In this document: in pieces, positions 8,365 through 18,286 of the stretch | How positions within the stretch are numbered: position 1 is the stretch's first letter | How the letters are laid out: every line of letters starts with the position of its first letter | Assembly: GCA_964519015.1 (NCBI GenBank) | Contig: CAZFHZ010000016.1 | Location: 1 to 42,136, forward strand | Length of the DNA: 42,136 nt | Reading direction: 5' to 3' | Source of the DNA: CAZFHZ01 sp964519015 | GTDB lineage: Bacteria; Blakebacterota; Blakebacteria; Blakebacterales; CAYUVJ01 | The notes under the pieces: generated by a model | Told to the model about the DNA's origin: nothing | What the model saw: the letters and a program-made list of their open reading frames with translations, nothing else | Database searches by the model: none | Position numbers and translations under genes: made by a program

Positions 8365-9588
8365 ATGCCGAGATTCCGCACCAGGCAGGTCTTCCTGCTC
8401 ACCGCCGCGACGATCGCCTTCATCGCTACTCCCGCCGCTGCTCAGGGGCGGCAGCGGGTCCAGTCGCATCCAAAGACCATTTCGTCCGAGCAGGCGTTCT
8501 ACGACGCCATACATGCTCCGAACTACCTGGGCACCGATATCGCCCATACGCCGATCAAGACCCAGCTGGGCGGGACCTGCTGGAACTTCGCCACCATCTC
8601 CTTCCTCGAATCCGAGGTGCTGCGCACCAACGAAGAGGTTGTGAAGTACCTGGGCGAGAACCGCCAGCAGCTCGACCTGTCCGAGTACTACATCGTCTAT
8701 TGGGCCTGGGTGGAGAAGGCGCGCGAGTACGTCAAGCGCAAGGGCGAGAACGCCCGGCTCAGTGACGGGGGTGTTTCCCACGACACCGTCGAATTCGTAC
8801 GCAAGTACGGGATCGTGCCTGAGTCCGAATATGCCCAGCCGAAGAATACGGGTCAGATGACCCGTGAGGTCACGGCCGTGATCCGGGCGACCGCCGACAG
8901 CACCGGCTTCAACGAGAACCAGGTCGTACGGGCCGTCCGCAATGTGCTGGACCGGCACCTGGCGCCGCCGCCGGAGAGCTTCGAGTGGGGCGACCGCACC
9001 TATACGCCGAAGCAGTGGGCGGACGACTACCTCAAACTCGACTACGACAACTACTGGGAGATCACCTCCTACACTGACTTCGAGTTCTACACCCGCGGTG
9101 AGCTCGACATCCCCGACAACTGGTGGGACTACGACGGTTACTACAATGTGCCGTTGCATGCCTACCTGCGGATCATCAACCGGGCCCTGGACCTGGGCTA
9201 CTCGGTCGCCGTCGACACCGACTGGATTGATTCGTGGGGGAGCCAGGACCGCACTTTCCGGGGTGATGTGGGGTCGGGCTTCGGTGCCCACGGGCTGGCG
9301 GTGATCCATCCCGACATGATGTCGGGCCTGCTGATCGGCCAGGAAACCCGGCAGGCCGACTTCGAGGAGCGGCGGACGACCGATGACCACCTGGTGCACG
9401 CCGTGGACCACCGGATCGTGGACGGCTACGACTGGTACCTGATCAAGAACTCCCACGGCACCTCTTCGGGGCGCCGCGGTTACGTCTGGATGCGCGGCGA
9501 CTGGATGGCGTTGCGGGTGCTCGCGATCATGGTCCACATAGATGCCATCGACACCTTTGTGGTGCGGCAGTTCGAGGGCGGCCGCTGA
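8365..9588 (+). CDS. Secreted papain-like (C1 family) cysteine peptidase, bleomycin-hydrolase-related
   Basis: A 407-residue exported peptidase. The ATG at 8365 follows GGAGGA by 8 bases and opens a Sec signal ending ATPAAAQ (about residue 27); longer in-frame starts lack this. The catalytic set is visible: C72 in GGTCWNFATISFLESE, H345 in DHLVHAVDH and N362 in LIKNSHG, in the C1 order Cys-His-Asn. The SEYYIVYWAW and long central insertion resemble the bleomycin hydrolase/PepC branch rather than papain. The presumed oxyanion glutamine (Q67) is five residues before the cysteine, where papain and PepC have six, so the site may be remodelled. No propeptide is obvious. It likely acts in the periplasm or outside. 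Confidence 0.85.
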   Translation: MPRFRTRQVFLLTAATIAFIATPAAAQGRQRVQSHPKTISSEQAFYDAIHAPNYLGTDIAHTPIKTQLGGTCWNFATISFLESEVLRTNEEVVKYLGENRQQLDLSEYYIVYWAWVEKAREYVKRKGENARLSDGGVSHDTVEFVRKYGIVPESEYAQPKNTGQMTREVTAVIRATADSTGFNENQVVRAVRNVLDRHLAPPPESFEWGDRTYTPKQWADDYLKLDYDNYWEITSYTDFEFYTRGELDIPDNWWDYDGYYNVPLHAYLRIINRALDLGYSVAVDTDWIDSWGSQDRTFRGDVGSGFGAHGLAVIHPDMMSGLLIGQETRQADFEERRTTDDHLVHAVDHRIVDGYDWYLIKNSHGTSSGRRGYVWMRGDWMALRVLAIMVHIDAIDTFVVRQFEGGR

Positions 9589-9673
9589 CGATCGGACGGC
9601 GTTTCTGGACCTTCGTCCCACCCCCGGCCGCCGGCAGGGCACATCTCTCGCCTGAGGTCGGGCGGTTGCACGT

Positions 9674-10846
9674 ATGACCGCCCTGACCTCCCGGCAGCGT
9701 CTGCTCGCCGCGCTCACCCGGGGTGTGCCCGACCGGCTACCGGTCACCACCCACCATCTCATGCCCTGGTTCCTCCAGACCTGTCTCGACGGTATCTCAA
9801 CGACCGCCTTCTTCGACCGTTTCGGACTGGACGCCATCGACTGGGTCTTCGCCCACTGCCCCGAGGAGACCGAGGGAGTCCGGCTCGACCCGCTCCAGGG
9901 GGGGATCGGCTATCTCGATGTCCCCCGACTGGTCTCCGACGACTGGCGGATCACGACCGAGGCGGTGGGCGGACGGCGCCATCCGGCCACCCGCTTCCGG
10001 ATCACCACCCCGGACGGGGAACTCACCACCGTCCTGGAGCATGCGCCCCAGACCGACTGGGTGGTAGAGCGCCTGATCAAGCAGCCGCGGGAGGTGGATC
10101 GGATCGCCCGCTGGGCCCCGGTTCCCCGCTGCGACGCCGAGCAGGTGCAGCTGCACGCCCACGCCTTGGGGGAACGCGGGATCATTCGGGGCGCGGTCCC
10201 CGGTTTCGAGATCTACGGACAGCCGGGCTGCTGGCAGGACGCGGCCGTGCTGGTCGGCATCCAGGAGCTGATCCTGGCCACCTTCGACGACCCGGCCTGG
10301 GTGCACGCCCTGCTCGGGGCACTCCAGGAGCGCAAGCTGCGCTGGCTCGCTTCCTCGGCCGGCGCTCCCTACGACCTGCTCGAACTGGGCGGGGGGGATG
10401 CTTCCACCACGGTCATCTCACCGTCCCTTTTCGAGACCTTCGTGGCCCCCTATGACGCTCCGCTCATCGAGGCCGCCCACACCGCCGGCCAACGCATCGT
10501 CTACCACACCTGCGGGGGGATGATGCCGATCCTGGAGGCACTGGCCGGGCTGGGGGCGGACGCCCTGGAGACCTTTACCCCTCCTTCGCTGGGAGGGGAC
10601 ACCGACCTGGCCGAGGCCAAGCGTCGCATCGGGGACCGGGTCTGCCTGATCGGCGGCTTCGACCAGGCGCGCTATCTGCGGGAGGGCACCCCGGAAGAGA
10701 CCCGCCGGGCGGTCCGGGCCTGTTTCGAGGCGGCCGGGGAGGGGGGAGGTTACATCCTGGCCCCCAGCGACCACTTCTTCGAGGCCGAGCCCGCCCTGCT
10801 CGAGGCCTTCGCGGACGAGGCCCGCGCCTGTGTCTATCCCTCCTGA
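9674..10846 (+). CDS. URO-D family protein, probable cobamide-dependent methyltransferase (MtaA/CmuA-like)
   Basis: A 390-residue TIM-barrel protein of the uroporphyrinogen decarboxylase superfamily. It opens with the common SRQRLLAALTRGVPDRLPV. A YHTCGG motif near residue 277 supplies the His and Cys that, with a later Cys or other ligand, bind zinc in methylcobamide:thiol methyltransferases. IGGFDQ and GGGYILAPSDHF near the C-terminus are also typical. True HemE lacks the HxC zinc motif, so a methyltransferase is the better reading. It normally works with a small corrinoid protein; one is encoded at 18283-18939, not adjacent. It stands apart, 85 bases after the peptidase and 172 before the next gene. 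The methyl donor and acceptor are unknown. Confidence 0.75.
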   Translation: MTALTSRQRLLAALTRGVPDRLPVTTHHLMPWFLQTCLDGISTTAFFDRFGLDAIDWVFAHCPEETEGVRLDPLQGGIGYLDVPRLVSDDWRITTEAVGGRRHPATRFRITTPDGELTTVLEHAPQTDWVVERLIKQPREVDRIARWAPVPRCDAEQVQLHAHALGERGIIRGAVPGFEIYGQPGCWQDAAVLVGIQELILATFDDPAWVHALLGALQERKLRWLASSAGAPYDLLELGGGDASTTVISPSLFETFVAPYDAPLIEAAHTAGQRIVYHTCGGMMPILEALAGLGADALETFTPPSLGGDTDLAEAKRRIGDRVCLIGGFDQARYLREGTPEETRRAVRACFEAAGEGGGYILAPSDHFFEAEPALLEAFADEARACVYPS

Positions 10847-11018
10847 CTATTCCCGGTCCCGTTTCCGCGGGATCCGCTCGTCGCTCATGGCCGCGTGGTA
10901 AGCGAAGACCACTTGCTCCGCTTCTGAAACCAAGACCGGGGAACATGCGTATCATCCTCCCATAGAGGGGCATCGACATTCTGCGACCTGTCCACGGGTT
11001 CTCAACCTGGGGGTTGTC

Positions 11019-12137
11019 ATGATACGGAATGCCCGGCCTCTCTATCTCTCCATCTGCCTGTTCCTAGCCCTTCTGCTCGCTACTGCCTGCAGTGATAATG
11101 GTACGGGGCCCAGTGAACCGTTCGTCGGTGGGCCCGAGCATCCGGCGTCGGACGGCTCGTACACCGCGAGGATCTACAGTGCCAACGGCGTCGCCTCGCT
11201 GGAAGAGGTGGAACTGGGAGGGGAGAGGCAGTGGATCCTGATCCGCGGCTACGATGTAAGCAATCCGGTTCTCATCTTCCTGCACGGTGGCCCGGGCAGC
11301 CCGTGCCTCTTCTACTCCCGCTATGCCCTGGGCGGCCTCGAACACGATCTCACCGTCGTGGCATGGGATCAGCGCGGCTGCGGCAAATCGTATCACGCCG
11401 GCATCGATCCCGCCTCGATCACGAGGGAACAGTTGTTCTCCGACACTCTTGAACTCATCAACCTGATGCGGGCGCGGTTCGGGGTCGAGAAGGTCTACCT
11501 GATGGGGATCTCGTGGGGGGCTATCCTGGGCGCCTACATCGCCCGGGACCATCCGGAGCTGCTCCATGCCTACATCGGAGTCAGTCAGCCGGTGCATCTC
11601 GCGCGGAGTTTCCCCATCGCCCTCGCCGCGGCGTTGGCCCGGGCCACCGAACTGGGGATCCAGGAGGCGATCGACGACCTGAGCGCCCTGCAGGCCGAAC
11701 CCGAGATCCCCTGGGCTCAGTTGGGGGTCCTCACCGGCTGGCTGGAAGCCCTGGGGTTCGGGGACATGCATGATCTCACCAAATGGGACGAGATCAGGGC
11801 GGAACTTGCAGCGACGGTCACCGAATACACGACCGAGGATATCGCGGATCTGGACCGGGATGATGTCCTCTATGGCGCCGCCGCGATCCATCAGGACGAG
11901 ACCTGGCTCTATGAGCTCGATCTCTTCACGGATATCCCGAGCCTGGAGGTACCCGTCTACTTCCTGGCGGGACGCTTCGACTACAAGACCCCGGCCGTAC
12001 TGGTCGAGGAGTATTGCACGGCTCTGGATGCGCCCGCGGGCAAGCAGTTCTTCCGATTCGAGTCCTCGGCGCACGCTCCCATCCTGGAGGAGGCCGCGGC
12101 CGTGCAGGAGGTGATCCTCAACCAGATCCTGCCCTGA
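11019..12137 (+). CDS. Alpha/beta-hydrolase lipoprotein, prolyl-aminopeptidase-like (S33)
   Basis: A 372-residue lipoprotein: the signal ends at C24 in the lipobox LATAC, followed by a Ser/Gly-rich linker. The hydrolase domain shows FLHGGPGSP (oxyanion loop), WDQRGCGKS, the nucleophile elbow GISWGA and a late acidic/His pair (AGRFDYKTPA, SSAHAP). HGGPG plus DQRGxGxS is the proline iminopeptidase (S33) signature, so an N-terminal Pro-peptidase is the likely activity, although esterases share the pattern. It would be anchored in the periplasm, probably by the outer membrane. It is convergent with the caspase gene (41-base gap). It may help digest peptides together with the peptide importer, but this is inference. 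Confidence 0.85.
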   Translation: MIRNARPLYLSICLFLALLLATACSDNGTGPSEPFVGGPEHPASDGSYTARIYSANGVASLEEVELGGERQWILIRGYDVSNPVLIFLHGGPGSPCLFYSRYALGGLEHDLTVVAWDQRGCGKSYHAGIDPASITREQLFSDTLELINLMRARFGVEKVYLMGISWGAILGAYIARDHPELLHAYIGVSQPVHLARSFPIALAAALARATELGIQEAIDDLSALQAEPEIPWAQLGVLTGWLEALGFGDMHDLTKWDEIRAELAATVTEYTTEDIADLDRDDVLYGAAAIHQDETWLYELDLFTDIPSLEVPVYFLAGRFDYKTPAVLVEEYCTALDAPAGKQFFRFESSAHAPILEEAAAVQEVILNQILP

Positions 12138-12178
12138 GCGGCACGTCGGCCTGAGAGCGGTGGCCGCAGATGGGGCGG

Positions 12179-14761
12179 CTACCGGAAGATGATGTCGTAC
12201 GGGCCGATACTCCCCCGGTCGACCACCAGATGCTGGTAGCCGGTCTGGGGGCCCTCGGTCCGCACGTACTCCCCGAACCCGCCGCTCTTCACGTCCGCCC
12301 GGTAGCGCTCGTGCAGGTACTGGCTGAGCTCCAGGGCCGAGATGAGCCCGTCGGCGTCGGCGTCGGCGTATTTATCGCCGACCGCGTCGGCCAGGAACTG
12401 GGCCAGGAAGCCGCCGGCCCGGAACTTGGCGGCCACCGCGGAGGTCACGTCCTCCTCGCTGGAGAACAGGCCCATCCGCCCCGGTACGGTGATGATGTCC
12501 TTGGAGAACCCCCCGCTGAAGCAGGAGTCGAGCACGATCAGCGAGATGTGCCCCTTCACGCTCTCCAGCAGCTGGTTCATCTCGTCGTCGCTGATGCCGG
12601 CGTCGTAGAGCTCGATCGTCTCGTCCATGGCGTCCGGGTCGGACTGCTGATAGCCCCCGACCCGCTCCACCCGGTTGCCGTGTCCCGAGTAGAAGAAGAT
12701 GAAGACATCATCCGCCCCCACCCGGCTCCCCATTTGGCGGATGGCCTGCCGGACGTTGCCGGCGGTGGCCTGGGCGTCAGTCAGGATGATCCCGTTCTCC
12801 GACCGCATCCCGGCTCCCTGGGTCATCGCCCGGGCCACCCGGCGCGCATCGTCGGCGGTATAGGAGAGATCGTTGGCCCGGCCGCCGTAGTCGCTGATAC
12901 CGACGAAGACCCCGTAGACGGTCCCCCCGCCGGCGGGCGAGGGGTCGACGACCGAGGCGGTACCTCGGGTCAGGCTGAGCCGATAGGTGCCCGTCTCACC
13001 GGCCGCATACGAGGTCGCCACGATGCGGTATCTGCCGCTCTCCCGCAGGGTGAGGTCGACCCGGGAACGGCTGGTGCTCCCCTCGAAGTCGTCGTTCTCG
13101 ATCGCCTCCCCGCTGGGCAGCACCAGTCCGACGTAGGTGTCGAAGACTTCAGAGGTCAGCTCGATGGTGATGTTCTCCCCGGCCGTCCCGTTGAAGACGT
13201 AGATGTCGCGGTACTCCTCCTGTTCGAGCTTCCCATCTCCTTCGGCCAGTTCCCCCGTTACGGTCTGCCCCAGGGTGATCGCCCGCACGTCCCGTTGCTC
13301 GTCACCGGTCGGTCGGGCCGCGCCCAACTCCATGCGCAGCTCATACCGGCCGGTTTCTCCAGCCGCGTAGGAGGTGACGATGACCGTGTAGGTGCCGGCC
13401 TCGGTCAGCTCGGCCTCGATGATGCTGTGACCGGCGGCCCCCTCCACGTCGTCGTTCTCCTGATGGAACCCCCCCGGACCGTTGAGGATGAGATAGGTGT
13501 CGAATTCGGTGGCGCCGACGTCGAGCCGCACGTGCTGCCCGGGCTGCCCCTCGAAGGTGTAGCCGTCCGCGTACTCTCCGTCGCGCAGCGTCTGGTCCCC
13601 GGTGGCCAGCGCGCCCGACTGGGTCTCCAATCCCTCAGTGGCGGCGGCAGCGCTCCCCTGCTGGAGGCGGACCGTGTAGGCCCCGGTCTCCCCGACCGCG
13701 AAGGAGGTGACGTGGACCTGGTACTCTCCGTCGGCCGGCAGGGCCATAGAGATCAGGGAGCGGTGGGCGTCCCCCTCGTAGTCGTCGTTCTCGGAATGTG
13801 TCCCGTCCGGGAAGATGAGGATCAGGTAGGGATCGAAATCCTCCGAGCGCAGGTCGATGACGACCGGCTCTCCCTGGTGACCGGTGATGGTGAAGGTATC
13901 GTAGTACTCTCCGCCGGTGAGGGTACGATCCCCCTTGGCCAGCCGGCCGCTCTCGACCCGCTGCCCGGTCGGAGCCGGACCGGCGGTCTCCGATAGGGTT
14001 ACGGTGAGCTCGTAAGCGCCCGTCTCTCCCTTGGTGTAGGAGGTCACCATGACAGTCCAGGTGCCGGCTTCTCGGGCGGTGACCTCAACCCGGGAACGGC
14101 TGGAGGATCCCTCCCAGTCGTCGTTCGCACTCGACTCGTTACCCGGGGAGGTCAGAATCACATAGGTGTCGAAGGTGCTGGAGGTCAGGTCGGCGACGAT
14201 CGACTGCCCGGCCTGGACCTGGATGGTGTAGTTGTCGAAATATTCGCCGCCGCTCAGGCGGGAATCACCAGGACCAAGGGAGCCGGTGAAACGCTGGAGG
14301 TTCCCTCCGGCGGTCGCCCCCTCACCCTGTACGAAGACTCCGATCCCGTAGTAGCAGGGAGGGGCCTGGCAATCCACCATCGACACTTCGAGTTGGTAGG
14401 TGGCTGTTGCGGTCGGGGTGACCTCCAGGATGGGCAGGCTGTCCAGCTCCACGTCGGTGTCGAGCACGTTCCCCGCCGCGTCGTAGAGGGTCAGGTCCAT
14501 GTCCTGACAGTCGTCGTCACAGGCGCCGACGATGGTGTAAGTGAAACCGGCCCGGAGTGTCAGCGGGACCCGTTCCGTGCCCTCGTCGGGCAGACTCGAC
14601 ATGTGGTAATCCCGCGCCGGGACGTAACCCATCGTCGCCAGCTGCTCCTTGATGCCGTCGAGCTGCTGCCTGACCTGCTCCTCCCATTGGGCCCGGGCGG
14701 GTGTGCCGAGCGCCAGCAGGAGGAGGATGCCCAGCGGAAGGGAGTACCTATTGGCTCGCAT
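12179..14761 (-). CDS. Exported caspase-like (C14) protease with PPC repeats
   Basis: An 860-residue exported protein. The ATG at 14761 has GAGGAT 7 bases upstream and starts a signal peptide ending PARAQ; a start 16 codons earlier lacks both. After one divergent N-terminal beta domain (about residues 55-150) come four clear pre-peptidase C-terminal (PPC) repeats (about 159-256, 270-366, 380-477 and 501-597). Each has an FDxY core, an (E/A)NDD loop and the ending TS(Y/F)xxGETGxY. The caspase domain follows (614-844), with catalytic H694 in FYSGHGN and C747 in VLDSCFSGG. A DADADG loop near residues 800-805 looks like an EF-hand calcium site. Activation by calcium and processing are plausible. 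It is monocistronic, with 340 bases to the divergent receptor gene. Confidence 0.92.
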   Translation of the reverse strand: MRANRYSLPLGILLLLALGTPARAQWEEQVRQQLDGIKEQLATMGYVPARDYHMSSLPDEGTERVPLTLRAGFTYTIVGACDDDCQDMDLTLYDAAGNVLDTDVELDSLPILEVTPTATATYQLEVSMVDCQAPPCYYGIGVFVQGEGATAGGNLQRFTGSLGPGDSRLSGGEYFDNYTIQVQAGQSIVADLTSSTFDTYVILTSPGNESSANDDWEGSSSRSRVEVTAREAGTWTVMVTSYTKGETGAYELTVTLSETAGPAPTGQRVESGRLAKGDRTLTGGEYYDTFTITGHQGEPVVIDLRSEDFDPYLILIFPDGTHSENDDYEGDAHRSLISMALPADGEYQVHVTSFAVGETGAYTVRLQQGSAAAATEGLETQSGALATGDQTLRDGEYADGYTFEGQPGQHVRLDVGATEFDTYLILNGPGGFHQENDDVEGAAGHSIIEAELTEAGTYTVIVTSYAAGETGRYELRMELGAARPTGDEQRDVRAITLGQTVTGELAEGDGKLEQEEYRDIYVFNGTAGENITIELTSEVFDTYVGLVLPSGEAIENDDFEGSTSRSRVDLTLRESGRYRIVATSYAAGETGTYRLSLTRGTASVVDPSPAGGGTVYGVFVGISDYGGRANDLSYTADDARRVARAMTQGAGMRSENGIILTDAQATAGNVRQAIRQMGSRVGADDVFIFFYSGHGNRVERVGGYQQSDPDAMDETIELYDAGISDDEMNQLLESVKGHISLIVLDSCFSGGFSKDIITVPGRMGLFSSEEDVTSAVAAKFRAGGFLAQFLADAVGDKYADADADGLISALELSQYLHERYRADVKSGGFGEYVRTEGPQTGYQHLVVDRGSIGPYDIIFR
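12971..14287 (-). repeat. Four tandem PPC-domain repeats inside the caspase gene
   Basis: Four units of about 97 residues are encoded at roughly 13994-14287, 13664-13954, 13331-13624 and 12971-13261. Shared positions are GD-L--GEY near the start, FD-Y(L/V)-L, (E/A)NDD-EG and TSY--GETG-Y at the end. They are similar in protein but not identical in DNA, so this is an old domain duplication, not a fresh tandem array. Confidence 0.85.
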
Positions 14762-15101
14762 GGTCGGATCCTCGTCGGATGGTCGCTTCTCGGACCAGGG
14801 GTAGCGCATGCCGGGAATGGTATAGGAGCCAGGATCCCAAACTCAACGTGCTGCCGGAGCGCGTGACGGCCCCCGGTGGTCGCTCGAACAGTCGGGCTGG
14901 AGGGGGAGATCTACCCGGCGGCGGAGATCACCGCCCTGACCGAGTCCGGGTCGGTCGGGCACAATCCATAGGCAGGCGCGGTTCCCCTAACGAGACCGGA
15001 AGAGTAGAATGGTCCTGGGATAGACAGCGGGGGCCGGCAGCCCAACCTCAGACCGGCGGTCCCGGCCGGCAACGGCCGCCGCCGGAGGAGCGGGTACCCG
15101 A
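14762..15101. other. Divergent intergenic region, caspase / TonB receptor
   Basis: These 340 bases separate two divergent genes and must contain both promoters; I could not fix -10/-35 boxes. A short open stretch (14867-14971, +) encodes about 34 residues ending EIYPAAEITAL and then a stop. It has no start with a ribosome site and could be a decayed gene end or chance. A GGAGGAG at about 15076 serves the receptor start. Confidence 0.5.
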
Positions 15102-17630
15102 ATGCGGCCCGACCGTCTCCACTCCCGCCTCTACCAACCCATCCTCCCGCTCCTTCTGCTGATCCTCTCGTTCAATGCACCGGCCGGTGCCCAGCCGGCG
15201 GGATGGTGGAACCTGAAGATCTTCCTCCCGGGTCTCCAGACCCTGGTCAGGGCGGACCTGCGGGTGTCCGGTGGAGAGATGGTCCGGTATGATCCTCGCC
15301 TCGAACCCGCACCCTCTGACCTCGGGCAGACCGTCGTTTACACCGGTCCCGACCCGCTGGAGAAGCAGCGACTCGGCACGGCCCGCAGCTATACCCGCGA
15401 GGAGATGGAGCGACTCCCGGTCCGGACCGTCTTCGACATCCTGTCGCTGCAGACGGGCATCTTCACCTTGAACACCTACGTGGACGAGATCCCCGGCAAC
15501 AACATCCATGGTATCCGGCAGGTGCACGCGCGGGGGGGGCGGCATGCCGAGGTGGCCTTCCTGATCGACGGCATGCAGGCGACCGACCTGGTCTACGGAG
15601 GGCAGCCGGCCCGGGTGAGCCCGGCCGCGCTGTCGGAGATGGTGGTGATGACGGGAGGGATGAGCGCCGAGTTCGGGAACGGGATGAGCGGGGTGGTGGA
15701 CCTGGTGACCGGGGTGGGGGGTGCGGAGCGGGAGGGTAGCATCGAGCTGCAGAGCAGCGACCTGACCGGTGCCGGGGTTGTCCCGCCTGACCTTCTTCAC
15801 CTCCGGCTCGGCTTGGACGGGGCGTTCCTTCCTGGTCAAGAAGGACGACATCGTCTACGACCTGTATGTGACCGACGATCCGGCCACCTGGGATAATCCG
15901 GACATCATCTACGACCCGGCCGACCCGTACCTGCAGCGGACGAAGAGCGGAGCCCAGCGCCGCATCTGGGCCGGGGACATTTATGCCGGCTGGCTCGGGT
16001 ACGGTTTCGACGACCACTGGGACGGTTTGCTCAACCTGACCTGGAGGACGGGCGAGACAGGGCGGGTGACGTTCTCGGGCATGACCAACAACCACCTGTC
16101 CGCCCCCTACACGGACGCCTGGCGTTGGTCGATGCTGTGGGGGCTGCCGGCCGAGGTGCAGCACAACGTGGTCTGGGGCACACCACGTTACGACGCGGAG
16201 TCGCCCGACCAGATCATCCCCAACACGGGTCTGACCGACTGGCACAACGAGAAGAACGTCCTCTTCGAGGAAAGCCGGCGGGTGGCCGTGATCTGGACCC
16301 ATCAGCCGGACCCGGAGACCTACTACTCGCTCCGGGCCTCCTATTACGGACTGGAGAAGCGGTTGCGGGTGTGGCGGTTCGTGAACGCCGACGGCTACGC
16401 TGAGCGGTTCGAACATTACTACGACCCGTACGGGGGTGACCCGGTGTGGCGGCCGGGCGATCCCATGAACCGGGTCACTTTGAGACCGTTTCCCTACGGT
16501 ACAGTTGACTACTTCAGTCGCGCCTATGGCTATACGGCGATCGGAGGTGCCGGCCTGGGTCAGGCAGGGTAGGAGATATCTCCTTCTGGACCGACCCGCG
16601 CGACCCGACCGACCCGGTCTCCGGAGAACTGGTGATCGATCCCTTCGACCCCAGGCAGGCCCCCGTCAGGAGATCGGTCCTGCGCAGCGACCTCAGCCCG
16701 CGCCTCGGCATAGCCCATCCCATCCGGGAGGACGCGGTCGTGTACGGCAATTTCGGGGTTTACATGCAGCCCCCCGACTATCGGAACACCTACATCGTCG
16801 GGTCGATGCAGGACGCCGTTCCACTGTTCGGGAACCCGAATATGGAAGCGGAGAAGACGGTCGCCTATGAGTTCGGTTACCGGCAGCGGGTGACGGAGGC
16901 GCTGGACGCTGAGGCCGTGGTGTGGACGAAGGACGTCAGTCGTCTGGTCAGCTCCGAGACGGTACCCATATTCCTCGAAGATGCCGCGGACCGGCTTGAA
17001 TACACCGTGTTCCTGAACTACGACTACGCACAGAGCCGGGGCTTCGACCTCACCCTGACCCGGCGGTTCCGCGACCACTGGCGGGCCCGGCTCGATTACT
17101 CCTTCATGACCACCCAGGCCAACCGGGACGACCCTTGGTGGGGCTACCGGTCCGGCGACGAGCTGGAGACGATGCCCAAACGCCCACGGGTGCTGGGTTG
17201 GGACCAGCCGCACCGGGGGAGCGCGGACATCTCGGTATCGCTGCCCGAGGGGACCGGGCCGGGGATCCTCGGGCTGCGACCGCTGGAGCGGTCGAGCGCC
17301 AGCATCGTCTTCCGGGCCGCGTCCGGACGTCCCTACACACCGTCGACGAAAGACTGGAGGATTCTGGAGCCGAACTCAGGACGTCGCCCCTGGACGTTCC
17401 AGTGGGACCTCAGGTGCTACCGGGACTTCGACCTGTTCGGGGTGGGCTGCAGTCTCTTCGCCGATGTGCGCAATCTGTTCGACCGGCGGAACGTCTTCGC
17501 GGTCTTTAGCCGTACCGGCAAGCCGGACGACCCGGGCCCTGCCGCCACGAGCTTCACGGACGCCTACGACGCCTGGCACTACTTCAGCACCCCGCGTACG
17601 GTGAACCTGGGCCTGCGGGTGAATCTCTAG
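15102..17630 (+). pseudogene. TonB-dependent receptor broken by two frameshifts and probably an internal deletion
   Basis: Three pieces in order form one outer-membrane receptor. Piece 1 (15102 to about 15775) has a signal peptide ending APAGAQ and a plug domain (RGGRHAEVAFLIDGMQ, GGMSAEFGNGMSGVV). Piece 2 (about 15769-16572) is in the +1 frame and holds the first barrel strands. Piece 3 (about 16550-17630) is back in the first frame, with SPRLGIAHPI, more strands and a C-terminal end LGLRVNL. Removing one G from the GGGG at 15773-15776 restores the reading GAGLSRLTFF. At the second junction the barrel seems to lack about 100-150 residues found in similar receptors, so a simple base error may not explain it. 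The final TAG overlaps the convergent hydrolase stop (CTAG). Confidence 0.75.
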
Positions 17631-18286
17631 GCTGGCCGGTCCGCTCCGGTGATCTCCAGCAGTTCGCGGGTGTTCAGCACTACCGCCACGGCATCGGCCA
17701 GGTTGGTCAGCGAGGCGGTGTGGTGGACTCCGTCGGAGGAGGCCAGGGCGTCGGCCGGCAGGTAGACCTCGAAGCCGCGGCAGAAGGCGGAGCGGGCGGT
17801 GGTCTCGCAGCACATGTGGGTGAGCACACCCGTCACCACGACCTGGTCCTTGCCGGACTGCTTGAGCAACTCCTCCAGCTCCGTGCCCAGGAAGGCGTCG
17901 TAGGTGGTCTTGCGCAGGACGGCCTCCCCCGGGCGGGGGGCCAGTTCGGCCACGATCTCCGACTGCGGCTCGTCGCTCCGGATGTAGTCCGACCAGAAGC
18001 GCCCCAGCATCCCCAGGTCGTGCTCCCCCTGGTGGCCGTGACGGGTGTAGACGACCAGGCCACCGCAACGCCGCCACTGTTCGAGCAGCTCGGCGATGCG
18101 GGGGACGATGGGGACCGAGTCGGGGAGGAAGGAGCGGCCGACGGGGGAGCAGAAGTAACGCACCATGTCCACCACCAGCAGGGCGGCGCGGTCGAGCGCG
18201 GGCTGCAGGTGGGGACGGGGGCGCACCTGCCGGCGCAGCTCGGCCAGCCAGCGCTCGGTGTACGGGTCGGTCGGGATCGTGCTCAT
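17627..18286 (-). CDS. Isochorismatase-family cysteine hydrolase
   Basis: A 219-residue cytoplasmic hydrolase with the full triad: D40 (LLVVDM), K126 (LRKTTYDAF) and C159 (GVLTHMC). The FLGTELEELL and TARSAFCRGFEV stretches are typical of the family, which includes nicotinamidases, N-carbamoylsarcosine amidases and isochorismatases. It is the last gene of the DsrC operon: its ATG overlaps the corrinoid-protein stop by 4 bases (ATGA). Its stop overlaps the stop of the convergent receptor remnant. The tight coupling suggests a role with the corrinoid protein, perhaps cleaving an amide or N-methyl amide substrate, but this is inference; substrate cannot be assigned. Confidence 0.88.
   Translation of the reverse strand: MSTIPTDPYTERWLAELRRQVRPRPHLQPALDRAALLVVDMVRYFCSPVGRSFLPDSVPIVPRIAELLEQWRRCGGLVVYTRHGHQGEHDLGMLGRFWSDYIRSDEPQSEIVAELAPRPGEAVLRKTTYDAFLGTELEELLKQSGKDQVVVTGVLTHMCCETTARSAFCRGFEVYLPADALASSDGVHHTASLTNLADAVAVVLNTRELLEITGADRPA

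Noticed and set aside
9674..10846. HemE (true uroporphyrinogen decarboxylase)
   Set aside because: The YHTCGG zinc-type motif and lack of a haem gene context favour a methyltransferase.
12170..13996. 608-residue open frame opposite the caspase gene
   Set aside because: It is antisense to clear PPC and caspase domains, has no recognisable family and has the Gly/Pro/Arg-rich look of a high-GC shadow frame.
14867..14971. Possible gene end between caspase and receptor
   Set aside because: Only 34 codons between two stops, with no start and no family; chance is as likely.
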